DNA of 64,000 nucleotides from JBBRDU01 sp038230335 (GTDB taxonomy: Bacteria; Verrucomicrobiota; Verrucomicrobiia; Chthoniobacterales; UBA10450): assembly GCA_038230335.1 (NCBI GenBank), contig JBBRNL010000004.1, positions 319,483 through 383,482 of the forward strand, given 5' to 3'. The notes beneath the pieces are model-generated. The model was not told the DNA's origin and searched no databases. It saw only the letters and a list, made by a program, of their open reading frames with translations. Below, piece by piece: positions 39,829 to 48,128 of this stretch. The position numbers and the translations under genes were made by a program. The stretch's first letter is position 1. Each line of letters starts with the position of its first letter.

Positions 39829-42225
39829 GTGAATTGGATGCGCGCTCCAAAAAATTCGTCGGCTGCCGCGCTGGTCGGCATTTGGACGATTTTGATGATC
39901 GTTTTTGTCATCAGCGTTCTTTACGTAGGTCGTGAGCTTCTCATTCCGCTCGCGCTCGCGGCTCTGATTACGTTTCTACTGGCGCCGTTGGTCAGTCGGC
40001 TCGAGCGCGGCATCGGCCGCATCGCCGCGGTCTTGATTGTGGTGGCTATGCTTTTCGGAGTCCTCGCCACCGCAGGCTGGCTGTTGACCCGGCAGATCCT
40101 CGATCTCGGGACCAGGCTGCCTGACTACCAGACGAATATTGAAGCCAAATTGCATTCGTTCCGCATGCCCACAGGCGGCGCCTTCATTCGCTTTCAGAAA
40201 AGTATCGAGCAACTACGCAAGGAGCTACCTGGAACCGGGACGCCAGGCACGGCTGGCCCCGCAAAAAATTCCGTCAACGCGCGCTCTGGCGCCGCCAACG
40301 CGCCGCCCATGCCGGTAAGAATTGTCGATTCTCACAGCGAAGTTCCACAGCTCTTACAAACGACGGTCAGCGCCGTTCTCAGTCCACTCGGCACGGCCGG
40401 GCTTGTCCTCTTGCTCGTCGTTTTCATGCTGCTGAAACGAGAAGATCTGCGCGGCCGCCTCATTCGTTTAATCGGTCAGGGTCACATTAGCGAAACCACA
40501 CGCGCCATGGACGACGCGGGCCAACGCGTCGCGCGTTATCTTTCCATGCAGTTTCTGGTGAATACCGGCTACGGCCTTCTTATCAGCATCGGGCTCTACT
40601 ACATCGGTGTGCCGAACGCGAGTTTGTGGGGCGCATTCGCGGCGGTCATGCGTTTCATTCCCTATATCGGGCCGTGGATCGGCGCGGCCATTCCCCTGCT
40701 CCTTTCGCTCGCCGTTTCGAACAGTTGGCTCACGCCTATCTACACCCTGAGTTTGTTTGGCGTCCTGGAATTGATTAATGCCAACGCGCTCGAGCCATGG
40801 CTCTATGGAGCGAGCACCGGCGTGTCATCGCTCGCCCTCATTGTGGCGGCCGTTTTCTGGACGTGGCTGTGGGGGCCGGTCGGGCTTCTCCTTTCCACGC
40901 CTTTGACCGTCTGCGTAACGGTCATGGGACGACACGTGCCGCGGCTGCACTTCCTGAGCGTGCTCCTGAGTGAAGAGGAAGCGCTCTCGCCCGCGGAAGA
41001 ATGTTACCACCGCCTCCTGACGCTCAGCTTGAACCAGGCAAACGATCTCGCTGAAACATTTCTAAAAGGGAACTCGCTCACGGCCCTTTACGACACCGTC
41101 CTGTTGCCAGTCGTCAGCGCCGCCGAAGTGGATGTGCAACGCAAAGCTCTCGAAGTGGAGGAGCGTACCACCATTTATGACAATCTAGCTGACATGATCG
41201 AAGACTTTGGGGCTCGCCCCGCGACGCTTTCGAAATTGGAAGCCGACAAGTCGATCGCGGAAGCCACGGCCACGACGGCGAGCGCTCCTACCTGCCGCGT
41301 TCTCTGCCTGCCCGCGCGCGCCCAACGCGACGAGCTGGCCGGTCAGATGCTCGCGCAGTTGTTACGACAGCAAAACTTTGAAGCCGAAAGTGCGTCGGCC
41401 ACGCTCGCCCAGGGGGAGCTTGTGGAACACGCCGCCAAATCCGATTGCGAAGCCATCTGCGTCTCCGTGATTCCGCCCTCGACCCTGGTGCACGCGCGCT
41501 ATCTCACTGCGAAATTACGCGCCCGCCTGCCCGACGTCAAAATCGTAGTCGGCTTTTGGGGAGCGACTGAGAACATGGCGGATGCCGCACAACGGGTGCG
41601 GGTTTCAGGCGCAGATGAGGTGGTGGTTTCGCTCGCGGAAGCGGTCATGCAGATGTCCAAATTTTCCGTCGTGATCATGGACGAGATGGCCGCCGCGCCC
41701 ATTCCGGAGGATGAAGAAGAGCGCATCAAGCAACTGGCCGCGCTCCAGGTCCTCGACACCCCTAACGAAGTATTTTTCGATCGCAGAACAGCCCGCTTGG
41801 CGAGTTTCTTTCAGGTGCCGATCGCTTTCATCACCTTTATTGATCGGGAACGGCAATGGTTCAAATCGCAGGTCGGCTTGCCAAACGATCTGGCTCAGGC
41901 GGGCGCTACCTCGCGCGCCCTTTCAGTTTGCGGACACATGGTGGCGAACAATGAAATGCTCGTGGTGGAGGACATCGCGCGCGATCGCCGCTTTGCCAAT
42001 AATCCACTCTTGAAAGAGCGTGGCGTTCGCTTCTACGCGGGCGTTCCGCTTCGCGTGAACAAGTTGGCCGTTGGCTCGATCTGTTTGCTCGACGTGCGTC
42101 CTCGTAAATTTTCAGAGGAGAATAAGCGACTTCTTCAACTCATGGCCGATGAGGTCATGGACGAACTGAATCAGCGTCTCCCGGCCATGGTCGCGGTCAA
42201 GACGGACCACAACGGCGTGGACTAA
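39829..42225 (+). CDS. AI-2E family transporter fused to a B12-fold domain and a GAF domain
   Basis: This 798-residue protein has three parts. Residues 1-375 are an AI-2E family exporter or permease with eight or so helices (ELLIPLALAALITFLLAPLV, GLVLLLVVFMLLKREDLR, RFIPYIGPWIGAAIPLLL). Residues 480-610 resemble a cobalamin-binding-type Rossmann domain (CRVLCLPARAQRDELAGQML, VKIVVGFWGATENM) but lack the B12-coordinating His motif. Residues 630-785 are a GAF domain (VLDTPNEVFFDRRTARLASF, KLAVGSICLLDV). In between is a helical linker. The soluble parts are predicted cytoplasmic, so the protein may gate transport in response to a signal. AI-2E proteins usually end near residue 370. Confidence 0.88.
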   Translation: MNWMRAPKNSSAAALVGIWTILMIVFVISVLYVGRELLIPLALAALITFLLAPLVSRLERGIGRIAAVLIVVAMLFGVLATAGWLLTRQILDLGTRLPDYQTNIEAKLHSFRMPTGGAFIRFQKSIEQLRKELPGTGTPGTAGPAKNSVNARSGAANAPPMPVRIVDSHSEVPQLLQTTVSAVLSPLGTAGLVLLLVVFMLLKREDLRGRLIRLIGQGHISETTRAMDDAGQRVARYLSMQFLVNTGYGLLISIGLYYIGVPNASLWGAFAAVMRFIPYIGPWIGAAIPLLLSLAVSNSWLTPIYTLSLFGVLELINANALEPWLYGASTGVSSLALIVAAVFWTWLWGPVGLLLSTPLTVCVTVMGRHVPRLHFLSVLLSEEEALSPAEECYHRLLTLSLNQANDLAETFLKGNSLTALYDTVLLPVVSAAEVDVQRKALEVEERTTIYDNLADMIEDFGARPATLSKLEADKSIAEATATTASAPTCRVLCLPARAQRDELAGQMLAQLLRQQNFEAESASATLAQGELVEHAAKSDCEAICVSVIPPSTLVHARYLTAKLRARLPDVKIVVGFWGATENMADAAQRVRVSGADEVVVSLAEAVMQMSKFSVVIMDEMAAAPIPEDEEERIKQLAALQVLDTPNEVFFDRRTARLASFFQVPIAFITFIDRERQWFKSQVGLPNDLAQAGATSRALSVCGHMVANNEMLVVEDIARDRRFANNPLLKERGVRFYAGVPLRVNKLAVGSICLLDVRPRKFSEENKRLLQLMADEVMDELNQRLPAMVAVKTDHNGVD

Positions 42226-42227
42226 CC

Positions 42228-43292
42228 CTAGGGCGTGAAGTCCTGATCAGCGGCGAGTTTTGCGCAGAAGGCGGCGAGGAGACGTGCCGTGTCTTCCAGG
42301 TCGCTTAATGAAAGCAATTCGTTAGGGGTGTGCATATAGCGGAGGGGAACGGAGAGCAGACCCGTCGCCATCCCTCCGCGCGAGAGCTGCATGACGTTGG
42401 CGTCCGTTCCGGTCCCGCGTGCGGCCGATGCCACCTGGCAGGGAATCTTCTCCTCCTCGGCCGCAGCCACCAGCAGGTCGAACACGCGTGGGTTGACGTT
42501 GGCGCCACGATAGATCATCGGACCTTTCCCGACGTGAAAGTCGCCCGCCTTCCTCTTGTCGATCCCGGGCGTGTCGGTGCCGTGCGCGACATCCAGGGCA
42601 ATGCCCACGTCGGCTTCGCTCGAGAATGCGCTCGCCGTGGCTCCGCGAAGCCCGATTTCTTCCTGCACGGTCGAAACACCGATGACACAGGCGCTGAACT
42701 CGCGGCGGTGCAGCAAACGCAGAGTTTCGGTCACAATCCAGGTGCCCATCTTGTTATCGAACGCCATCGAAACGGCGCGCTCGTTCGCCAGCTCGATATA
42801 AGGCTGCAGAAATACACCGGCGTCTCCAATCGAGACACGTTTGCGCGCGTCCTCCTCGCGGGTCGCACCGATATCAACGTAGAGCTCGTGAATTTTTGGC
42901 ACCTTCTTGCGATCCTCATCGTCCATGAGATGAATCGCTTTCCGTCCGATCACTCCCGCGACCAGACCGCTCTGCGTCATGATGGAGACGCGTTGGGCAG
43001 TGGCCACAACAGGGTCGACGCCTCCGATTGGCTCGAGATGCAGAAATCCTTCCTTGGTAATGTACTGCACAATGAAGCCTATCTGGTCACAGTGCCCCGC
43101 CAGCATAATGCGTGGTTTGCCCCCGGGATTCCGAATCCCGAAAACGTTACCCATCACGTCAGTGCGAACCTCGTCACACCAGGGGCGAATGCGCTCGCGC
43201 ACGAGCTTCTGCACCTCATGCTCGTAGCCGGAGGGGCTGGGTGTCTCCACGAGTTGTTTTAGAAAATCTTTGCTATCTGCGTTCATGGTCAT
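42228..43292 (-). CDS. M42 family metallo-aminopeptidase
   Basis: This 354-residue enzyme belongs to the M42 glutamyl-aminopeptidase/FrvX family of di-metal peptidases that form dodecameric shells and trim peptides in the cytoplasm. Metal ligands are visible in LAGHCDQIGF, DNKMGTW, the catalytic pair VQEEIGLRGA and ALDVAHGTD. The C-terminal RYMHTPNELLSLSDLEDTA supplies the last His. The N-terminal SPSGYEHEVQ is typical. The start may be the third codon (43286). Its stop is 2 bases from that of the AI-2E fusion gene. Confidence 0.92.
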   Translation of the reverse strand: MTMNADSKDFLKQLVETPSPSGYEHEVQKLVRERIRPWCDEVRTDVMGNVFGIRNPGGKPRIMLAGHCDQIGFIVQYITKEGFLHLEPIGGVDPVVATAQRVSIMTQSGLVAGVIGRKAIHLMDDEDRKKVPKIHELYVDIGATREEDARKRVSIGDAGVFLQPYIELANERAVSMAFDNKMGTWIVTETLRLLHRREFSACVIGVSTVQEEIGLRGATASAFSSEADVGIALDVAHGTDTPGIDKRKAGDFHVGKGPMIYRGANVNPRVFDLLVAAAEEEKIPCQVASAARGTGTDANVMQLSRGGMATGLLSVPLRYMHTPNELLSLSDLEDTARLLAAFCAKLAADQDFTP

Positions 43293-43410
43293 TGAAAAAT
43301 TAGGCGGAAAACGATTCTAGGAAGTATCGACTCACGTTAGAAAATTACGAGCATAGGCAGCATTCCATCCGGTGGACATCCTTCCGGTCGGCTATAAGTT
43401 TTACAGTAAC

Positions 43411-43881
43411 ATGAAAATTCTTCTCCCCGGTCTCGCGCTTTTTCTTTTCCTTACCTCGTCGGGCCTAGCTCAAATTTCCCTGCCCAATCGACCGTCCGGC
43501 GTGGTCACGGCGAATCATAACGTCGTGACGCGATTCGGGCCCAACGGGTATTTGATTTACGCGCCCGATCCGACCTATCCGGCAGGCGCGGTGCGACAGG
43601 GACTTAGTGGTCGCGGCGTTTTTATTACCGACCTCAGCTTGATGTATGGCTCGGTCGATAATGTGCGAGTTCTCACCAGCACCGGATCGCAGGTTCTGGA
43701 TGACGCGGCCATGGCGGCCTTACGGAATTGGACATTTCGCCGCTGGACGATCTACAAGGCAGCGATCCCGGTCGAGTTCGATGCATCAGGTCGCGTTCAC
43801 GTGGGCGCGGATCCGAACGAAGGCCCCGCCATCTCGACCATTCTCGCGAATATGACACAGACGCGCCGATCAAAGCACTGA
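43411..43881 (+). CDS. Secreted solitary TonB C-terminal-domain protein
   Basis: This protein of about 156 residues has a signal peptide (MKILLPGLALFLFLTSSGLA) and a TonB C-terminal-like domain: YAPDPTYPAGAVRQGLSGRG, then VDNVRVLTSTGSQVLDDAAM, then ALRNWTFRRW and IPVEFDASG. The membrane anchor and Pro-rich spacer of real TonB are absent, so it is a free periplasmic domain. A more divergent copy is at 45251. No ExbB/ExbD or TonB-dependent receptor gene is in the window. It ends 42 bases before menA on the same strand. Confidence 0.75.
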   Translation: MKILLPGLALFLFLTSSGLAQISLPNRPSGVVTANHNVVTRFGPNGYLIYAPDPTYPAGAVRQGLSGRGVFITDLSLMYGSVDNVRVLTSTGSQVLDDAAMAALRNWTFRRWTIYKAAIPVEFDASGRVHVGADPNEGPAISTILANMTQTRRSKH

Positions 43882-43923
43882 CCGGCCGCTCCATTTTCCG
43901 GCGGGCTTGGCCGCATATATTCG

Positions 43924-44799
43924 ATGCATCCTTCTACGCTTTGGCGGGCCACGCGGGCCTATTCGCTGCCGGCCAGCGTTGTCCCGGTTTTGCTCGGCAC
44001 CGTCTTAGCGGCCCGCGGTTTTACCTCTTCCGGCCCGGGCCGTTTTGATCCCTCGACTTTCTTTCTCGTCCTGGCCGGAGCAGTCCTGGCGCACTTCGGC
44101 GCTAATGTCCTGAACGATTACTTTGATTTTATCAAAGGGGTAGACACACGACCGGAACACGGCAGCGGTGTTTTAACCGGAGGAGATCTGACGGCACGGC
44201 AGGCTCTCCTTTTCTCGTGCGGGCTCTTTGCGGCCGCCGGTGTCTGTGTCTGGCTCATCCTGCGCCGGCCGAGCGCGATCGTTCTGCCCTTGACTTTGGT
44301 GGGACTGGGCTGCGCAGTGCTCTATTCAGCCGTTCTAAAAAAGTATGGCATGGGTGATCTCCTCATCATCATCGCCTTTGGTCTCGGCCTAACGATCGGT
44401 GCCTACGGTGTGCAGATGGGCACCATCTCCATCCATCAATTGGGCGCAGTCGCGCTTTATTCGCTTCCTGTTTGCCTGCTCGTTGATGCCATCTTGCACG
44501 CCAACAATTTGCGGGATGCTGCGGACGACCGAGCCGCTCATGTGCGCACGCTCGCCACTTTCCTCTCCCCCACAACCGGGCGGCGATGGCAGCAAGTTCT
44601 TCTTTTTGGTCCGCTTCTGTTTGTCCTGATTGGAACCGGGAGTGGTTTCCTGCCGGTTTGGACACTCGCCACGTTTGCGTCGTTTCCTTTCCTGTGGCGT
44701 GCTTCCCACAGCGGCAGTGTGCCCGGCACGGCCCAGGCCCATCTGGTTTTCGGTTTGCTCTACACCCTCTCGTTTATGCTGAAGCCCATATTCGTCTGA
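43924..44799 (+). CDS. menA: 1,4-dihydroxy-2-naphthoate polyprenyltransferase
   Basis: This 291-residue UbiA-family membrane enzyme has about nine helices and makes demethylmenaquinone by attaching the prenyl chain to DHNA. The two Asp-rich motifs are visible: AHFGANVLNDYFDFIKGVD and the second, HANNLRDAADDRAA. RATRAYSLPASVVPVLLG at the N-terminus is typical of MenA. Other men genes are not in the window. It is followed on the opposite strand by a thioredoxin-like ferredoxin. Confidence 0.88.
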   Translation: MHPSTLWRATRAYSLPASVVPVLLGTVLAARGFTSSGPGRFDPSTFFLVLAGAVLAHFGANVLNDYFDFIKGVDTRPEHGSGVLTGGDLTARQALLFSCGLFAAAGVCVWLILRRPSAIVLPLTLVGLGCAVLYSAVLKKYGMGDLLIIIAFGLGLTIGAYGVQMGTISIHQLGAVALYSLPVCLLVDAILHANNLRDAADDRAAHVRTLATFLSPTTGRRWQQVLLFGPLLFVLIGTGSGFLPVWTLATFASFPFLWRASHSGSVPGTAQAHLVFGLLYTLSFMLKPIFV

Positions 44800-44818
44800 C
44801 CGCGAACTTAGAGCGCCG

Positions 44819-45151
44819 TTATCCTCGGAGCAGGTCGTCCGACGTGAGGACGAGGCGGTCGACGCGACGACCCTGCGCGATCGCGTCTACGATTTCCGGC
44901 ACATCGGCCAGGGTCACACGGCCATAGAAGAAATGATCCGGCTCGATCAGGATGGTGACGCCGCTCGAGCACTGATCGAGACAACTGGACGTGCAGGCGC
45001 GGGCCCCGAGCTGGGCGAGACCACGGGCAGCGAGCTGTTCTTTTAACGCCTGTCGCACTTCTACCGCGCCTTTCGCGGCGCATGATCCTTTAGCGTCGTC
45101 TCCTAGGCGGCGGTTCGTACAGATGAAGAGGTAGCGGGCTCGTTGCGGCAT
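44819..45151 (-). CDS. Thioredoxin-like [2Fe-2S] ferredoxin
   Basis: This 110-residue protein is a thin, thioredoxin-fold ferredoxin of the NuoE-like/shethna group. Cysteines are in YLFICTNRR and GSCAAKG (C-x12-C), and in CTSSCLDQCSSG further on, consistent with one [2Fe-2S] cluster. The tail GVTILIEPDHFFYGRVTLAD and VDAIAQGRRVDRLVL matches stand-alone cytosolic members. It likely carries electrons for an unidentified oxidoreductase. It converges on menA. Confidence 0.9.
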   Translation of the reverse strand: MPQRARYLFICTNRRLGDDAKGSCAAKGAVEVRQALKEQLAARGLAQLGARACTSSCLDQCSSGVTILIEPDHFFYGRVTLADVPEIVDAIAQGRRVDRLVLTSDDLLRG

Positions 45152-45250
45152 GAGCGGTCGTTGAGATTAGGAAGAGGACGCGAAGAAGTCGAAAGGTACT
45201 CGTGCTTTTTTATTCTGGCGCCCGATCATCATTCGGGATAGTTCGTAATC

Positions 45251-45640
45251 ATGATGTTTCTGCGATCAAAAGCACCGATTGTATTGCTGGCGATGTGTTT
45301 CAGCGCGTTTCTCGCGCCCTGTTATGGAGCAAACCAGGTGATGATACCGGCGAAATTCAAAGGGATCATCCTGGAGGCGCCCGAACCGGTCTTCGCCGAA
45401 GGATCACGTAAAGATACAGGAATAAGCCAGGGGGTTTACCGCCTAACGATTAATCCGCAGACCGGACTGGTCGATCAAGTCGGCGTTCTGAAAAAAACAG
45501 GTACGCAAAAGCTCGATGGCGGGGCTGTGCTGACATTCTTCAAGTGGAAGTTCAAGCCCGGTTCACTCAAGCAGATCGACATTCCAATCACGTTTGACCG
45601 ATATGTGAACGTGTTGTTGAAGAACGCGGCCACGAGATAA
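45251..45640 (+). CDS. Secreted TonB C-terminal-domain-like protein
   Basis: This 129-residue protein has the signal peptide FLRSKAPIVLLAMCFSAFLA and a domain that retains the TonB C-terminal pattern: VYRLTINPQTGLVDQVGVLK, TGTQKLDGGAVLTFFKWKF, then IDIPITFDRY. It is a divergent relative of the protein at 43411, separated from it by two genes. A TCGTTAGG octamer lies at 45442. Confidence 0.65.
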   Translation: MMFLRSKAPIVLLAMCFSAFLAPCYGANQVMIPAKFKGIILEAPEPVFAEGSRKDTGISQGVYRLTINPQTGLVDQVGVLKKTGTQKLDGGAVLTFFKWKFKPGSLKQIDIPITFDRYVNVLLKNAATR

Positions 45641-45732
45641 GAGACCGCCTGGAGGGGGCTCCAAAATACAGGAGAAGGTTGCTTGTCCGGGCCCATTCGG
45701 TGGCATGAGATACGCTGCTTTCAGAAGGCCCC

Positions 45733-46041
45733 TTGACTTGGCCTCTCAAATTTCGGCGCACGCGCGAAAAAGGATCCTCGGAAGATCCTGCACGGCCCAT
45801 TTCTGCACCTCCCCCCATGACCGCGTCCCCGACGCCGACCGTCGCGCCAATTAAGTTGAGCCATCTGCAGGAAGCAGACCTTGCCAAATCGCTTCGCGCA
45901 AAAGTGACTCGCGTTCTTAAGGATTTATCCCTGGATGGACCGGCCGCAAATATGCCAGCGATTGTCGGGGGAAAAAAACAGGCCCTGCCGCGAGCCAACC
46001 TGTCCGCGCCTCAGGAGCCAAGAGGCGGTCCCATCATCTAA
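45733..46041 (+). CDS. Possible small protein, uncertain
   Basis: This 102-codon frame starts with TTG, or later at the ATG of MTASPTPTVAP (45817). It has a Pro/Thr-rich start, a helical middle (SHLQEADLAKSLRAKVTRVL) and a basic tail. The reverse strand is also open across this region and its product looks random. I favour the plus strand, but coding status is unproven and no family is recognised. Confidence 0.3.
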   Translation: MTWPLKFRRTREKGSSEDPARPISAPPPMTASPTPTVAPIKLSHLQEADLAKSLRAKVTRVLKDLSLDGPAANMPAIVGGKKQALPRANLSAPQEPRGGPII

Positions 46042-46061
46042 GATCCGCCGCCGGCCTGGCC

Positions 46062-47477
46062 TTATCGCGTCGAGGGCTGCAGCTCGGCTCCCATCGCTGA
46101 GATGGTGACCTCCGCCGGAGTAAAGCCCGTATCCGTGTAATGGATGGTCAGACTCTGCTTGTCTTTCGCTAATGAGATGGCTCCGGCCATGGCCTCCGCG
46201 ACAGCGACGTTTTCTTTCCAGCCAGCATCGCGGAATTGTTTTCGCCACGCTTCGGCGACCGCTTTCGCCTTTCCTTTGGCAACGGTAAATTTAATTTCGC
46301 TGGCGGATTGCTCAACGCCACCGGCGTCACCCGGCACCGCGACGTCAACTTTCGGTAGGGGCTTGTGCGCTTCGGCAAACTCCGCCGCCTCCTTGGCCTG
46401 TTGCCGTTCCATTTCCGCTCTGATCTCCGGAGCCCGCGCTTTGATCTGCCGCTCCAGTTCGGCGATTTCAGCGGCACTCTGATGCTTCAGAGATATCGGC
46501 GTCCTGCCGCTACGCTGGGAAGAGAAAGTTAGTGTCAGCATGTCCTTCGCGGGATTACGGAAGATCATGGTCGGGTTGTCATCGATCTCGACCGTCTTCT
46601 CCAGCGTTGGTTCCCAGCGGGTTTGGCCAAGTGTCCTCTTATAAAAGTCTACCACCGCGTCTTTGCTCGCCGTCGTTTCGAAGCTAAGCTCCTTGGTCAT
46701 GTCCGAGTAGCGCAATTCATCAGCCTCTTCCGGAGCGGGCAAGTCAGCCGACATTAGTTCGCTGCTGAAAGAAATCACGGTCTTCCCGCCCTGCGCCGGT
46801 GCCGACGAAACGGTCACGCCAAGGCGGATTGCGTTTTGTTTAAACCAAGCGGAATCAGCGGCCGAACCGTAAGGCTGCCAGTGATCGGCCAGAAGAAGTT
46901 TACGACACTCCGCCGCCGTGCCCGCGACCGTGGCGTCGGTCAAATACAAGGCTGAGGAATCCCCGACATATAACGGCTTGGTCGCGCCCGGCCGGGGCAG
47001 CTTGCTGTAGTTGATGTTGCCGCGGTTGTTCAGAGAGACCGTGATACTGCGATCGTTACCGCTGGGATAGGCCGCTACGGACAGGACAAAACCATTCCGC
47101 ATGAATGTGCTGCTGGCGGACTGGTCCGTCACCGAAGTATCGCGTGAAGATTGCTTCCAGCGCCGGGCCGCAAGCTTTTTGCGCTGGAACTCGAAGGCGG
47201 ATTTTACGTTCGAGTTTGGAATCGTATAGGTAAGGCTGGCCAGGGCGCGATTTGGATTTGCGGCCGCACCGTCCATGAGCGGGAACTCGGTGAGATCGAG
47301 AATGCGAGCCGCTTGCTCCACTGTGGCCGGGCCTTTGAGCGGGTCATCGTTGCCGCCGGCGTCGGAGACGTCTCCCTTTGGTTTGCAACCAGAACTGCAA
47401 AGCAAGGCCCACGCGATCAAGGAAACCGGCGACCGGAGATAGGAAACGAGCGTTTGTCGGAGCAGCGGACGATTCAT
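46062..47477 (-). CDS. Lipoprotein with three repeats of a helical domain
   Basis: This protein of about 471 residues has the signal YLRSPVSLIAWALLCSSGC, whose CSSGC acts as the lipobox Cys. Three similar segments follow: IPNSNVKSAFEFQRKKLAAR RWKQ, TTASKDAVVDFYKRTLGQTR WEP, and VAKGKAKAVAEAWRKQFRDA GWKEN, each with a helix ending in an R/GW turn and then beta strands. A helical hinge rich in Glu/Ala separates the last two. The function is unknown; an outer-membrane or periplasmic location is likely. The start MNRPLLRQ is preferred over the long upstream extension to 47585. Confidence 0.7.
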   Translation of the reverse strand: MNRPLLRQTLVSYLRSPVSLIAWALLCSSGCKPKGDVSDAGGNDDPLKGPATVEQAARILDLTEFPLMDGAAANPNRALASLTYTIPNSNVKSAFEFQRKKLAARRWKQSSRDTSVTDQSASSTFMRNGFVLSVAAYPSGNDRSITVSLNNRGNINYSKLPRPGATKPLYVGDSSALYLTDATVAGTAAECRKLLLADHWQPYGSAADSAWFKQNAIRLGVTVSSAPAQGGKTVISFSSELMSADLPAPEEADELRYSDMTKELSFETTASKDAVVDFYKRTLGQTRWEPTLEKTVEIDDNPTMIFRNPAKDMLTLTFSSQRSGRTPISLKHQSAAEIAELERQIKARAPEIRAEMERQQAKEAAEFAEAHKPLPKVDVAVPGDAGGVEQSASEIKFTVAKGKAKAVAEAWRKQFRDAGWKENVAVAEAMAGAISLAKDKQSLTIHYTDTGFTPAEVTISAMGAELQPSTR

Positions 47478-47586
47478 CGCGCTGGATGCTAGTCGGCGGT
47501 TCAGCGCTTGCCTAGCTGTGTCTTCTGCTGCAATGCGGGCGAGCACAATGCGCAACGCGCAGCCACGCGAACCACGGAGATGCAAA

Positions 47587-47979
47587 ATGCGCGAGGTGTG
47601 GTTGGGTCGATCTGTGCGGCGGAGAGTTACAAAGCAGCCACGGCTTCCACCGGAAGCCCACTTTCATCACAGCGTCTATGTCATTTTGTTGAGCAAGACG
47701 GCTTTGAAAGAGCGTGGCGTGCTGCGCTTGAATCCAAAACGCGACACATCCAAGCCGTGCGTTTATGTCGGCATGACGGGGTTGCCCGTAGATCACCGGT
47801 TCGAAAATCATAAAAACGGATACAAAGCGGCGCGGGTGGTGGAGAAATGTGGGATTCGACTGATGCCCGAGCTTTTCGAGCATCTCAATCCGATGCCGTT
47901 CGAGGCGGCTGTGCAAATGGAGAAGGATCTGGCCGACGATTTACGCGCGGAAGGATACACGGTAACAGGCGGAACGTGA
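47587..47979 (+). CDS. Divergent GIY-YIG-type nuclease-like protein
   Basis: This protein of about 130 residues has the paired segments HSVYVILLSKT (in place of GIY) and KPCVYVGMTGLPVDHRFENH (YIG with the catalytic Arg), then GYKAARVVEKCGIRLMPELF and NPMPFEAAVQMEKDLADDL with an acidic metal ligand candidate. The match is to small stand-alone GIY-YIG nucleases with a VYVI/VYVG core. The start MREVWLGR has GGAGA seven bases upstream. It is divergent from the repeat lipoprotein. Confidence 0.7.
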   Translation: MREVWLGRSVRRRVTKQPRLPPEAHFHHSVYVILLSKTALKERGVLRLNPKRDTSKPCVYVGMTGLPVDHRFENHKNGYKAARVVEKCGIRLMPELFEHLNPMPFEAAVQMEKDLADDLRAEGYTVTGGT

Positions 47980-48128
47980 CGCAAGAACAAGGCGTGTCCG
48001 GTTCCACTGCAACGCCCCAAGCGAACCAAGGTTATCCGCTTCGAGGATACGGACTTTATTCCGGCCTTTCGGGGCTCCTGGCCTGTTTTTACTCGCTTAA
48101 CCGTCGCAGTCGAGCCGAGGTTAGCCAC

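Noticed and set aside
46110..48060. Short similarity between the lipoprotein end near 46110-46135 and the spacer near 48040-48062
   Set aside because: About 19 of 22 bases match in opposite orientation (GGATACGG.CTTTA.TCCGGC), but one copy lies in coding sequence and there is no longer extension, so chance is likely.
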